A stretch of 64,000 bases of DNA from contig NZ_NWTG01000026.1 of NCBI RefSeq assembly GCF_002532045.1, positions 23,688 to 87,687 of the forward strand, read 5' to 3'. Position numbers and translations under genes: made by a program. Below the pieces are notes generated by a model, which saw nothing but the letters and a program-made list of their open reading frames with translations, had not been told where the DNA came from and did not search any database. The DNA is from Bradyrhizobium sp. C9. GTDB lineage: Bacteria > Pseudomonadota > Alphaproteobacteria > Rhizobiales > Xanthobacteraceae. This document shows positions 8,850 to 18,421 of the stretch, piece by piece (the first letter of the stretch is position 1; every line of letters begins with the position of its first letter).

Positions 8850-9341
8850 TCACTCGTTCTTGCCGCGTCGTACGGTGATCGAGGCGTCGGCCTTGTTGCG
8901 CGTGCATTCAAGGTTGAGGCGGCGATAGCGCATCGTGATGGTGTTGCCGCGCAGAATGCCCATGCGCTTCAGGCACCGCGAGGTGCCGGTGGTGGCATCG
9001 TCCTTGGGCACGGTGAAGACCAGCGCGGTGGCGGAGCCGACCAGGTTGAAGAACTCGGGCTTCATCTTGCGATCGGTCTTGGCAAACAGCTCGATCGAAT
9101 AGTCCTTGCCGCGGCAGCCGAGCGACAATTCCTTCGCCGCCGGATGTGTGAGGTATGTGATGTTGGCGGCGCTGAAATTGACCTTCAGCCCGTCGATCTG
9201 GCCGGCGAGCTGCTTGGCGATGTCCTCGCAGGGATCGGCATGCGCAGGCGCCGCAGTGAAGGCTGTCGCCAGCGCGATCAGCGCGGCCGGCAGAAAAGAG
9301 CGGATGCTCAAGGGAAAGCGTCGGCGCAACGGTGCTGTCAC
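8850..9341 (-). CDS. Secreted protein of unknown function
   Basis: I do not recognise a family. The 163-residue protein has an N-terminal signal peptide (basic MTAPLRRRFPLSIR, then a hydrophobic stretch ending AAPAHA at residue 35). The mature part has four cysteines and ends in a basic tail. The GTG start at 9341 is the only start that gives a signal peptide, and GGGGG lies 6 bases before it. The stop is 4 bases from the stop of the convergent SRPBCC gene. Confidence 0.65.
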   Translation of the reverse strand: MTAPLRRRFPLSIRSFLPAALIALATAFTAAPAHADPCEDIAKQLAGQIDGLKVNFSAANITYLTHPAAKELSLGCRGKDYSIELFAKTDRKMKPEFFNLVGSATALVFTVPKDDATTGTSRCLKRMGILRGNTITMRYRRLNLECTRNKADASITVRRGKNE

Positions 9342-9413
9342 GAAATACCCCCGCGGTATGAAAATACGCGAAGCTACATGCAGGCTCCCGCGCAGCGCGT
9401 CAATACGGCCCTG

Positions 9414-9731
9414 TCAGGAGGCGCACTTGCCGTCCTGCGCCTTGGAGGCGCCGGCGGCGCGGCGTTCGCAATCGTTGCCGTAGGTCTTGCCGTCGCAGCC
9501 GCACACCGGCTTGTAGATCTTGTTGCAGATCGTCGGCCGGAATGCGCAGCTGCCGGTCTGGTCGGCGCGGCCGCATTGTCCCGGCTTGAACTGGCAGAAC
9601 TGGCCGCTACGGCTGCATTGAACGCCGGCAAGGCCGCCGCAGGATCTGCCGAGGCGGGCCGCATCGGCGCCGGTCGGGACCGCGATCACCAAGGCCAGCG
9701 CTGTGAACGAGGCGAAAAGCGCTGTCTTCAT
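9414..9731 (-). CDS. Secreted Kazal-type serine protease inhibitor-like protein
   Basis: The 105-residue protein has a signal peptide (MKTALFASFTALALVIAVPTGADA). The C-terminal part shows the Kazal pattern CNKIYKPVCGCDGKTYGNDCERRAAG followed by a final Cys, with the CGCDGxTYxNxC core. Before it lies a second Cys-rich stretch (GRSCGGLAGVQCSRSGQFCQFKPGQCG) typical of these bacterial proteins. A role in inhibiting proteases in the periplasm or outside is inferred from the fold. The ATG at 9731 follows AGGAGACCATC. The longer upstream frame has no ribosome site. Confidence 0.85.
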   Translation of the reverse strand: MKTALFASFTALALVIAVPTGADAARLGRSCGGLAGVQCSRSGQFCQFKPGQCGRADQTGSCAFRPTICNKIYKPVCGCDGKTYGNDCERRAAGASKAQDGKCAS

Positions 9732-9964
9732 GATGGTCTCCTGATGGCTTTCCTGACCGCTCCGCGGATCACTGAAGCGTTGTGGCAACCAGAGATTACC
9801 GACGGATGAAGGGTAGCACATGGATTGCCGGTCCCGTGCATGGCTGGAAGACGGCCGGCTTCCCTTTCCTTTGTCCGAAAAAGGCTTAGAACGGCTCTAC
9901 ATTCCGGCGGCCGCACGGCCGGACCGGCCTTACGAACCCGACCTGCAAGCCCAAAGAGCAGCTC

Positions 9965-11613
<1,649 letters not shown>

Positions 11614-11617
<4 letters not shown>

Positions 11618-12288
11618 GGGCAACAGGCCTCGACGGATTCTCCAAAGGCTGGGTCGCCGTCAGCATCGACGGCGACCAGCGAACGCTTTCCTTTCACAGC
11701 GACATTGCGGACGCGCTCTCGCGTCCGTTCGATCGCGCCGGGATCGATATTCCGATCGGCATGACCGATGCCGGCGAGCGCGATTGCGATCGTCTGGCCC
11801 GTGAGCGGCTGCGCCCGCACACCTCGCGTGTCTTCACCGGTGCGCGGCGCTGGCTGTGGCAGCAGTTTGACGATCCCGATGCGGCGAACCGTGAAGCGCT
11901 GCGCCGCGGCCAGACCCGCGTCTCGCGCCAGCTCTGGCACCTCGGCAGCAAGATCATGGAGGTCGACGCGTTCGTGCGCGCGAACGCCGCGCGCGACATC
12001 CGCGAGGTGCATCCCGAGCTGGTGTTCCTGCGGCTGAACGGCGGCACGGCATTGCCGCGCAAGAAGTCGGAGGAGGGCGATGCGCTTCGTCGCAAGCTGC
12101 TGAAGCGATCAGGCGTTCGCGAGATCGATCGCTGGCTGGCTGAGGTGCGGATCGGCACCGGAGCGAAGCGCGACGACGTGCTGGATGCTTGTGCGGTGGC
12201 GCTCGCAGCCCATGAACCAAACGGCTGCGTTCCCGGGGGACCGCAGCCGCTGGATGCGCATGATCTGCCGATGCAGATCTGGTTCTAG
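11614..12288 (+). CDS. DUF429 family protein
   Basis: This 224-residue protein starts with GLDGFSKGWVAVSIDG and contains GIDIPIGM, HPELVFLRLNGG and a C-terminal KRDDVLDACAVALAAH. This RNase H-like arrangement with conserved acidic residues defines DUF429, whose reaction is not established. The TTG start at 11614 overlaps the fumarase stop (TTGA), so translation is probably coupled. An ATG start is not available before the conserved N-terminus. Confidence 0.85.
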
Positions 12289-12297
12289 ATTGAGGGC

Positions 12298-12594
12298 TTA
12301 CGCCCGCGTGCCGGTGAAGGGGAAGCTGCCCATCGGGCCGATGCCCATCTCGCCGGAAATGCCGTCGCCTGCGACCTTGCCGGAGAATTCGAGCGTCAGC
12401 GGCATCGGGTTGGTGATGGAGACCTTCCAGGCGACGCTGTCGCCGTTCACGGTGCCGTCGAAGATTTCGGTGGAGTTGCCCTCGGCACCCTGCGTGCCGG
12501 TGAGCGTGCCGCCGGAGCTTGCCAGCGACAGCGTCGCCTTGCGCTCGCCCATCGGCGTCGTCATCGTCAGATTCCAGTTTCCGTCCACCGCCAT
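12298..12594 (-). CDS. Small beta-rich protein of unknown function
   Basis: The 98-residue protein has alternating polar and hydrophobic strands (GNWNLTMTTPMGERKATLSL, GGTLTGTQGAEGNSTEIFDGTV, AWKVSITNPMPLTLEFSGKV) that suggest a small beta-barrel. There is no signal peptide. It resembles conserved rhizobial hypothetical proteins; no function is known. GGAGGGGAG precedes the ATG. The stop is 9 bases from the stop of the convergent DUF429 gene. Confidence 0.72.
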   Translation of the reverse strand: MAVDGNWNLTMTTPMGERKATLSLASSGGTLTGTQGAEGNSTEIFDGTVNGDSVAWKVSITNPMPLTLEFSGKVAGDGISGEMGIGPMGSFPFTGTRA

Positions 12595-12672
12595 TGATGT
12601 CTCCCCTCCGGTTAAAAGCGAGGGCGGGTATAGCCCATCTTGCAGCTTGCGCCTAGATCGCGGCTGCGGCGA

Positions 12673-13227
12673 TCAGGCGCGGGCGGCGGTGCGCAGCCGG
12701 CTGCCGACCAGGAAGCGGAAGGCGACGTACTGGATCGCGAAGGCGGCGATCTTGGCGCCGACCAGCACCACCGACACGTAGAACGCCCACAGCTTGATGT
12801 CGCCGGTCGCCGCGATCGCGACGGTGCCGGCGGCGAGGATGAACATCAGCCCGGCCCAGGCGTAACCGGCGAGGGTGGCGTATTCCGGAATGGTCTCGGT
12901 CACGATCGGCGGCAGATAGCGCAGCATCCAGCCGCGCTTGAGCATGATCGCGCCGATCGCGATGTGGCCGATCGCGGGCTTCGCCAGCACGAAGCGCGGA
13001 TCGTTGGTGAGCAGCGTCGCGCCGCCCAGCACGATCACCAGCCCGAGGCTCGCCCAGGTCATGTAGCCGAGCGCCTGTCCCTTGACGTGCGCATAGACCA
13101 CCTGGGCAATCGCACCCACGATCGCAACAGCGGTGGCGATCAGGACATTGTCGGTGGTGAGGTAGACCCCAAGAAATATGATGGTGGAGAGGAAGTCGCT
13201 CGCGAGCCTGGCAAATACGCTCTTCAT
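12673..13227 (-). CDS. YciB/IspZ-like inner membrane protein
   Basis: This 184-residue protein has five predicted membrane helices. It matches the intracellular septation A (YciB) family in helix pattern and in motifs such as DPRFVLAKPAIGH and LKRGWMLRYLPP. E. coli YciB influences envelope integrity and division. It lies 58 bases downstream of another membrane-protein gene on the same strand and probably shares its regulated promoter at 13900-13928. It is likely a divergent paralogue rather than the housekeeping copy. Confidence 0.7.
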   Translation of the reverse strand: MKSVFARLASDFLSTIIFLGVYLTTDNVLIATAVAIVGAIAQVVYAHVKGQALGYMTWASLGLVIVLGGATLLTNDPRFVLAKPAIGHIAIGAIMLKRGWMLRYLPPIVTETIPEYATLAGYAWAGLMFILAAGTVAIAATGDIKLWAFYVSVVLVGAKIAAFAIQYVAFRFLVGSRLRTAARA

Positions 13228-13285
13228 CGTCGTGGTTTCCGTTTCCTCTGGCAGGATGATCGTTGTGATGTTGCTATTGCAGCGT

Positions 13286-13861
13286 CTAGCGCGACGGTAG
13301 CGCGCCGGCCGGCGGCGTCCCGTACTTGGCCGCTCGATAGTGCGGATACCAGCGCGTGAAGCCCACCGCGGCGTTACGTGCCGCGAAGGCGATCAAGAGG
13401 CCGGTCCACAGCGGCAGGGCCGGCACATACAGCACCGCGATATTGCCGATCAGCATCAACAGCGTCGCAGCGGTCCAGGCTCCGGTGATCAGGTAGTTGG
13501 CAGTGAGGAAGCCCGGCTGCCTCGCGATCTCGGCATCGACCTGCTCCAGCGCATATTGCCGTGTGAACGGATGGCCGATCAGGATCGAGCCGAACGACAC
13601 CAGCAGGATGCCGGCATCGACGGCGATCTTCACTGCGATGGTGCTTGGCGTCGGATCGACGAAGGTGAGGTAGCTGCCGACTGCGGTGAACACGATCACC
13701 GAACCGACGCCGAGGATCTTGATGCTGCGGCCGCGCGCGATATCGAACGCGATGACGGCAAGGCAGATCAGCGCGGCGCAGAGCAGGCTCGCCGTGGCCG
13801 AGGTCACCAGCATCAGCGTGGCGAAGGCGCCGTAAGGAGCAAGGATCAGGAAGATCGTCAT
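13286..13861 (-). CDS. Polytopic membrane protein, possibly septation-protein-like
   Basis: This 191-residue protein has about six hydrophobic segments. The central GILLVSFGSILIGHPFTRQYALEQV resembles a motif in septation-like membrane proteins. No enzyme signature is visible. It is the first gene of a probable two-gene operon with the YciB-like gene. Its promoter has the same layout and operators as that of the carotenoid oxygenase gene 1.7 kb away, so a common regulator is likely. GAGGCTCCCA precedes the ATG. Confidence 0.7.
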   Translation of the reverse strand: MTIFLILAPYGAFATLMLVTSATASLLCAALICLAVIAFDIARGRSIKILGVGSVIVFTAVGSYLTFVDPTPSTIAVKIAVDAGILLVSFGSILIGHPFTRQYALEQVDAEIARQPGFLTANYLITGAWTAATLLMLIGNIAVLYVPALPLWTGLLIAFAARNAAVGFTRWYPHYRAAKYGTPPAGALPSR

Positions 13862-13880
13862 TGGGAGCCTCGAAGGGCTA

Positions 13881-13952
13881 ATCTTTACATCGTAAAGATA
13901 TCCTAAGGGCGGGCAGAGCGAGCGTCAAGCGATATCTTTACAGTGTCAAAAT
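13881..13952 (-). promoter_or_regulatory. Promoter with twin palindromic operators for the membrane-protein operon
   Basis: On the minus strand TTGACG (13928-13923) and TAGGAT (13905-13900) are spaced by 17 bases. The perfect palindrome ATCTTTACATCGTAAAGAT (13881-13899) covers the expected start of transcription. A second site, ATCTTTACAGTGTCAAAAT (13934-13952), lies just upstream of the -35 box. The same module precedes the carotenoid oxygenase gene. Confidence 0.85.
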
Positions 13953-14024
13953 CGTGATGCGATCTCAAGAAAGTGAGTGAATTCAGATTGATACTTAAGC
14001 GATCGTGGAGCGTTTCTTATATCG

Positions 14025-14127
14025 CCAGCCATGGCTGGACTTATCCTGGCCATCCACGTCTTCCTTCAAAACCCGACAAATACCTCGATGCCCGGGACAA
14101 GCCCGGGCATGACGAGTGGAGGGACTG
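14025..14127. repeat. Rhizobial intergenic palindromic repeat
   Basis: It contains the palindrome CCAGCCATGGCTGG (14025-14038) and the hairpin ATGCCCGGG/CCCGGGCAT (14088-14110, 5-base loop) in the gene-free stretch between the regulated promoter at 13952 and the end of the carotenoid oxygenase gene. The latter hairpin could end transcription of the oxygenase gene. The rest of 13953-14156 shows nothing recognisable. Confidence 0.75.
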
Positions 14128-14156
14128 GGTGTTCTTACGTCTGGAGTGACGCGCAG

Positions 14157-15560
14157 CTACTCCGCGCCCACCCAATTGCCGTGGAATCCGTCAGGCACAC
14201 GGTGGCCGAGATGAACCAGCGCGGTCGGGCCGGCCTCGACGTCGGTGGCGTTGAAGACAGCGAGGTCGCTGCGGTTTTCGCGGGCACGCCAGACCACCGC
14301 GAGCAGCCAGCCGTCACCCTCGGCTGCGTCGGCGCTGCGCTCGACGAACACGGGCTCGGAGATGGTGTCGCCGGCGGGCAGGAGATAGTGGCCGAGCCGC
14401 TGGCCACGGCCGTCGACATGCACGATGCCCGACAGTGCACCGAACATCGGCAGATCGGGGTTGGCGCAGGCGTACCAGCCATGATTGCTGACAAATCCCG
14501 CGCGGCGATCGTCGACGCGGGGGAATTCGCCGGTGAGATCGTCGAGATAGGTCTGCGTGAAGCGGTCGGTATTGCCGGAGAGATCGAACGTCCAGCGGCA
14601 ATAGCGCGCGCGGTTCTTCTTCGGGTCGGTCTGCGAGCCGTCGGGATGGTTGAACAGCGGCGCTTCCTCGAACTGCATCACGTCGGCGATGATGCGGTTG
14701 CCGTCCTCCCACGCGTTCATGACATGGAAGACGTAGCAGGTCTCGGCGCGGAACCAGACGATGTCCTTCGATGCGCCGCTGCGCTTCATCACGCCGACAT
14801 AGGCGCCCTTCTCGGGCTCCCAGGCGTAGGGCGCCTGTCCGCGCATCGCGCGCTGCATGCTGCCGGTGATCGGCAGGATCGGAAACAGCACATGGTTCTC
14901 GGTGACGATGAAGTCGTGCACCATGCTGGCGTAGGGCGATTCAAAGCGTTCGAATCGCGTCACCACGCCGGATGAGTTCACCGCGCCGAACGACAGCGCC
15001 GGCGTCAGCGGGCCCGCGGCGTTGTAGCCGAAGAACACCATCTCGCCGGTCACCGGATCGATCTTGGGATGCGCAGTGAAGGGGCCTGAGATCGCGCCCT
15101 TGTAGTCGCAATAGCCGAGGCGATTGAGCGTGCCGGGCTCGATCTCGGTCGGCAGGTGGCCTTCCTCGAGCGCGAGCAGGCGGCCGCCATGGAAGATGAT
15201 GTTGGTGTTGGCGACGCCGCCGTCGGTCGTGATGTCGGCAGGGGCGTCCGGCATCTTGCGGCCGAAACCGCCGAACAGCGCGCGGCCGGCGTCGTGCTCG
15301 GCCTGCCATTTCGGGGTGCGGACCCAGCGGTTGCGGTAGCTGGCGCGGCCGTTCTCGAGATGGAAGGCGTGCAGCATGCCGTCGCCGACGAACCAGTGCG
15401 CGCCCGGCGCCTCGAACTGCGGATTGGGACCGTTGCGGTAGAGCGTGCCGTTGAGCTCGCGCGGCAATTCGCCAGTGACCTTCAGGAACGGCGCGTCGGC
15501 TTCAAACGGGATCGGCGCCAGATTGGTCCGCGCCGTGTTGGATATGACTTGGTCGAGCAT
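14157..15560 (-). CDS. Carotenoid cleavage oxygenase (RPE65/CCD family)
   Basis: The 467-residue protein matches the seven-bladed propeller family of non-haem iron oxygenases that cut carotenoids or stilbene-type double bonds with O2. Visible signatures are GELPRELNGTLYRNGPNPQFE at the N-terminus, HWFVGDGMLHAFHLENG, FTAHPKIDPVTGEMVFFGY, MVHDFIVTENHVLFP and the C-terminal PDGFHGNWVG. These contain the His residues expected to ligate Fe(II). The substrate is not determined by sequence. The promoter carries TetR-type operators and the divergent neighbour is a TetR gene, so induction by a carotenoid- or lignostilbene-like ligand is a reasonable inference. Confidence 0.92.
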   Translation of the reverse strand: MLDQVISNTARTNLAPIPFEADAPFLKVTGELPRELNGTLYRNGPNPQFEAPGAHWFVGDGMLHAFHLENGRASYRNRWVRTPKWQAEHDAGRALFGGFGRKMPDAPADITTDGGVANTNIIFHGGRLLALEEGHLPTEIEPGTLNRLGYCDYKGAISGPFTAHPKIDPVTGEMVFFGYNAAGPLTPALSFGAVNSSGVVTRFERFESPYASMVHDFIVTENHVLFPILPITGSMQRAMRGQAPYAWEPEKGAYVGVMKRSGASKDIVWFRAETCYVFHVMNAWEDGNRIIADVMQFEEAPLFNHPDGSQTDPKKNRARYCRWTFDLSGNTDRFTQTYLDDLTGEFPRVDDRRAGFVSNHGWYACANPDLPMFGALSGIVHVDGRGQRLGHYLLPAGDTISEPVFVERSADAAEGDGWLLAVVWRARENRSDLAVFNATDVEAGPTALVHLGHRVPDGFHGNWVGAE

Positions 15561-15582
15561 ACCGCATCTCCCTGCCTTATTG

Positions 15583-15668
15583 ATCTTTACATCGTAAAGA
15601 TATCAATAGGGATGACGTCATCGATCGTCAAGCAAAATCTTTACAGTGTAAAAATTGCGACCTATAAT
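15583..15668. promoter_or_regulatory. Divergent promoter region with twin operators (carotenoid oxygenase / tetR)
   Basis: Minus strand: TTGACG (15631-15626), 17-base spacer, TATTGA (15608-15603) for the oxygenase. Plus strand: TTTACA (15640-15645), 17-base spacer, TATAAT (15663-15668) for tetR. The operator ATCTTTACATCGTAAAGAT (15583-15601) covers the oxygenase start site. ATCTTTACAGTGTAAAAAT (15637-15655) covers the tetR -35 box. Repression of both genes by the TetR protein is the simplest reading. Confidence 0.87.
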
Positions 15669-15674
15669 AGCGAC

Positions 15675-16391
15675 ATGGCAAGATTATCCAAAGAAAACAA
15701 AGCGGCTCGCCCGGCACGGGCTGCGCCGCGCCGGGTTGCGCGAGCGGCAGCCGATCGTCCGGCGCCGCGGCGCCGGGCCAACGACACGCCGTATCATCAT
15801 GGCGATCTGCACGAGGCGCTATTGAAGGCCGCCGAGCGCGTGCTCGAGCGTGATGGACTGGCGGGACTGACACTGCGTGCGGTGGCGCGCGAGGCCGGCG
15901 TGTCGCATGCCGCTCCGACGCATCATTTCGGCGATCTCACCGGCCTCGTCAGCGAGCTTGCCGCGATCGGCTTTCGCCAGTTCAACGCGGCGATGGTCGC
16001 GGCCGGCGCCAGCGGCGCCACCGCGATCGAGAAGGGGCTGGCGCGCGCCAAGGCCTATGTCACCTATGCGCAGGCGCATCCCGGCATGTATGGGCTGATG
16101 TTCCGCACGGAGCGGCTCGATATGTCGAGGCCCTCGCTGCATGAGGCGGCCAATATTTCGTTTGCCGGGCTCGCCGGTTCGATCGGCGAGAGCCGTCACG
16201 AGCAGATCCAGGAGAGAGCGCTGTCGCTCGATCAGGCCGCCGCGATCGTGCGTGCCTGGTCGCTGGTCCATGGCTTCACGATGCTGTTGCTGGATGGACG
16301 CCTGACCGACGTGCTGAACCGGATGCCACATGGCAGCACGCTCGACTTGCTGTTCGAGGCGATGCTGAAGGGCAATACGAAGCCGTGCTGA
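15675..16391 (+). CDS. TetR/AcrR family repressor, probably leaderless
   Basis: The 238-residue protein has a basic Ala/Arg/Pro-rich N-terminal extension (about residues 1-38) and then a TetR DNA-binding domain (YHHGDLHEALLKAAERVLERDGLAGLTLRAVAREAGVSHAAPTHHFGDLTGL). A helical ligand domain of the WHG type follows. The ATG at 15675 lies 7 bases after a consensus TATAAT, so the mRNA probably begins at the start codon. Longer frames run back into the divergent promoter and are not credible. It likely controls the oxygenase gene, itself and the membrane-protein operon at 13286-13861. Confidence 0.92.
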   Translation: MARLSKENKAARPARAAPRRVARAAADRPAPRRRANDTPYHHGDLHEALLKAAERVLERDGLAGLTLRAVAREAGVSHAAPTHHFGDLTGLVSELAAIGFRQFNAAMVAAGASGATAIEKGLARAKAYVTYAQAHPGMYGLMFRTERLDMSRPSLHEAANISFAGLAGSIGESRHEQIQERALSLDQAAAIVRAWSLVHGFTMLLLDGRLTDVLNRMPHGSTLDLLFEAMLKGNTKPC

Positions 16392-16395
16392 ATGG

Positions 16396-16998
16396 TTAGC
16401 GCTGCACAAGCAACGTCGAGCGGCCGGTCTGTCCCACCGTTCTCACCTGGTCCGCGCCGCATTTGAAATCGCGGGCGAAATCGTCCGCGGCTTGCCGCGC
16501 CAGCTCATTGGCGTTGGGGTTGGCGGCGACGTCGACATAGGCGACATGACAGACCTCGCCTGGCGGCAGCCGCGTCACGGCGAGCATCGCCCGTGAGACC
16601 GGACTGCCTTTCTTGTCCTGCTCGCTGTTGTCGGCGATCTGCCAGCGCTGGATGATCGCGAAGGGCTTGCTGCCGGCGGCACGCCATTCGACCGTATCGC
16701 CGGTCGAGCTGAACGGGCCGAACCAGGCCTGCGCAGCCGGTTCCCTGGCGGCTGCCGCGCGGTTTCGGCCGACCGAGACCACTTCGCGCAGATCGCCCTC
16801 GTTGATCAGCACCACAAGGCCGGATTTCCCCGGGCAGACCCGCGTAGTGCTGCCGTCCTCGTCGCCGGGCTTGCCGATCATCCGGCAGGCCTTCGGCGCG
16901 GTCGATGTATAGCTGCTGCTGATCGTTTGGGCGCCAGCCTGACCAGGATTTGCGCTGGCGAGCGCCACAGCGATTGTCGCAAAAGCAAGGTATTTCAT
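16396..16998 (-). CDS. Secreted protein of unknown function
   Basis: This 200-residue protein has a signal peptide (MKYLAFATIAVALASANPGQAGA). Cysteines sit at ACRMIG, RVCPGK, GEVCHV and DFKCGA. The pattern of a conserved secreted rhizobial protein is visible (AWFGPFSSTGDTVEWRAAG, CHVAYVDVAANPNANELARQAADDFARDFKC), but I know no function. It converges with the tetR gene with a 4-base gap. Confidence 0.7.
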   Translation of the reverse strand: MKYLAFATIAVALASANPGQAGAQTISSSYTSTAPKACRMIGKPGDEDGSTTRVCPGKSGLVVLINEGDLREVVSVGRNRAAAAREPAAQAWFGPFSSTGDTVEWRAAGSKPFAIIQRWQIADNSEQDKKGSPVSRAMLAVTRLPPGEVCHVAYVDVAANPNANELARQAADDFARDFKCGADQVRTVGQTGRSTLLVQR

Positions 16999-17163
16999 CG
17001 GGGGAAACCTGCGATCCGGACGTTACTTTGTGTCTGACATATGCAATCTGGGGAAGGTTCAACAGACACGCGGGAAACACCTGACAGGCGCGCGGAATCG
17101 TCCTAGAAGGGCGGCTTCGCAACTTCTGTCGCGTGCACCTTGCGTGCCTTAGCCTCGATCGTC

Positions 17164-17865
17164 ATGCCCGCATCATTATCGCAAAAGCCCTATCGCGTCG
17201 GCCGTTCCCGTACTGGCCTCGGCCTTTTCGCCACCAAGCCGATCAAGAAGGGTACCAAGATCATCCGTTATTTCGGGCCGTTGCTCGACTCGAAGAAGAA
17301 GGATGAGGACGCGATCGAGAACAAATATCTGTTCGAGCTCACCAACCGCTGGACCATCGACGGCTCGATCCGCGAGAACGTTGCCCGTTACATCAACCAC
17401 GCCTGCCGGCCGAACGCGGAATCCGACGTCAAGCCGCGCAAGCGCAAGGTGTTCATCCGCGCTATCAAGGACATCGAGCCGGGCGACGAGATCAACTACG
17501 ATTACGGAACCGACTATTTCAAAGCCTATCTGAAGCCGATCGGCTGCAAGTGCGATGCCTGCGAGAAGAAGCGCAAGAAGAAGCGCGCGGAGGCGAGGGC
17601 GGAGCGGCTGCGGCTGAAGGAAAAGGCCGAGCGGAAGGCCAGGCGCGAGGCCGAGAAGCTCGCCGAGGCGCGGGCCAAGCAGCGGAAGGCCAAGAAGGCC
17701 GCCAAGGCCAATGGCAAGCTCGGCAACGGCCAAACGCCGAACGGCAAGGCTCTGAACGGCAAGGCTTTGAATGGCAAGCACCTCAACGGCCATAGCCTGA
17801 CCGCAGTGACCGGCAAGCGGGCGGTGCCTTCAAGGCGCGGCGCCACGCGCGTGCTGCAGGCCTGA
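17164..17865 (+). CDS. SET-domain protein lysine methyltransferase with lysine-rich tail
   Basis: The 233-residue protein has a compact SET domain at about residues 10-117: GRSRTGLGLFATKPIKKGT, the S-adenosylmethionine motif N78-H79-A80-C81 (RYINHACRPNAE), and NYDYG at 111-115. A post-SET-like Cys cluster C-x-C-x2-C lies at 128-133. Residues 134-233 are a basic Lys/Arg/Ala-rich, helix-prone tail followed by short repeats of the form NGKALNGK. Such enzymes methylate lysines; the tail could bind nucleic acid or be a substrate (inference). The ATG at 17164 fits the domain start; a TTG at 17140 is less likely. Confidence 0.88.
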   Translation: MPASLSQKPYRVGRSRTGLGLFATKPIKKGTKIIRYFGPLLDSKKKDEDAIENKYLFELTNRWTIDGSIRENVARYINHACRPNAESDVKPRKRKVFIRAIKDIEPGDEINYDYGTDYFKAYLKPIGCKCDACEKKRKKKRAEARAERLRLKEKAERKARREAEKLAEARAKQRKAKKAAKANGKLGNGQTPNGKALNGKALNGKHLNGHSLTAVTGKRAVPSRRGATRVLQA

Positions 17866-17905
17866 GTTCCGAAGCCGATCTCCTGCGATCCTGGGGCGCC
17901 GACCA

Positions 17906-18337
17906 TCATCGCGATGCGCGGGTGCGCGCAGGACGCGGCAGATAGGCGCATTCGGCGAGCGTGGTCCCGTCGAGTTCGCGCATGAAGGCCTCGCGGGCCG
18001 CAGCGAGCCGCGCCTTCAGACGGCAGCGCGGCAGCAGCACGCAATCGCCGCCATCATCCCTGAAGCATTCGACCAGCGCGCTGCCGCCTTCGAGCGCGCG
18101 CACCACCTCACCGAGCGTGATTGCCTGCGGAGCGCGCGCCAGCGAAAATCCGCCGCCGGCGCCGCGCTGGGTCGCGATGAAGCCGGCCTCGGCGAGGTCG
18201 CGCACCACCTTGGCAAGGTGATTGCGGGAAATGCCGAACTCGGCCGCGATCTCGCTGGTGGCAAATGAGCGGTCCGGCTCGCCGGCCAGCCGCATCAGCG
18301 CGCGCAGCGCAAAATCCGTGAATGAAGTCAGGCGCAT
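17906..18337 (-). CDS. Rrf2 family NsrR-like nitric oxide-sensing repressor
   Basis: The 143-residue protein has the Rrf2 winged helix (RLTSFTDFALRALMRLA, EIAAEFGISRNHLAKVVRDLAEAGFIATQRGAGGGFSLAR). Three cysteines, Cys91, Cys99 and Cys105 (ECFRDDGGDCVLLPRCRLK), match the iron-sulfur ligands of NsrR. NO destroys the cluster and relieves repression in known NsrR proteins. It is divergent from a truncated haemoglobin gene, with an NsrR-like palindrome between them. The ATG at 18337 is the start that gives the conserved N-terminus. Confidence 0.88.
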   Translation of the reverse strand: MRLTSFTDFALRALMRLAGEPDRSFATSEIAAEFGISRNHLAKVVRDLAEAGFIATQRGAGGGFSLARAPQAITLGEVVRALEGGSALVECFRDDGGDCVLLPRCRLKARLAAAREAFMRELDGTTLAECAYLPRPARTRASR

Positions 18338-18388
18338 GGAAGCCCTTCGAAATCGGCACTTGGCGGAGCCACCATAGCAGTCTAAATA

Positions 18389-18403
18389 GGTATTTAAAAT
18401 ACC
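18389..18403. promoter_or_regulatory. NsrR-like operator
   Basis: GGTATTT-A-AAATACC is a perfect 7+7 palindrome around one base and resembles the known NsrR consensus (ATGCATTT-N-AAATGCAT type). It sits 19 bases before the haemoglobin start and 52 bases before the regulator start, so it can control both. Confidence 0.78.
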
Positions 18404-18421
18404 GATTTGGGATGTGAGCGA

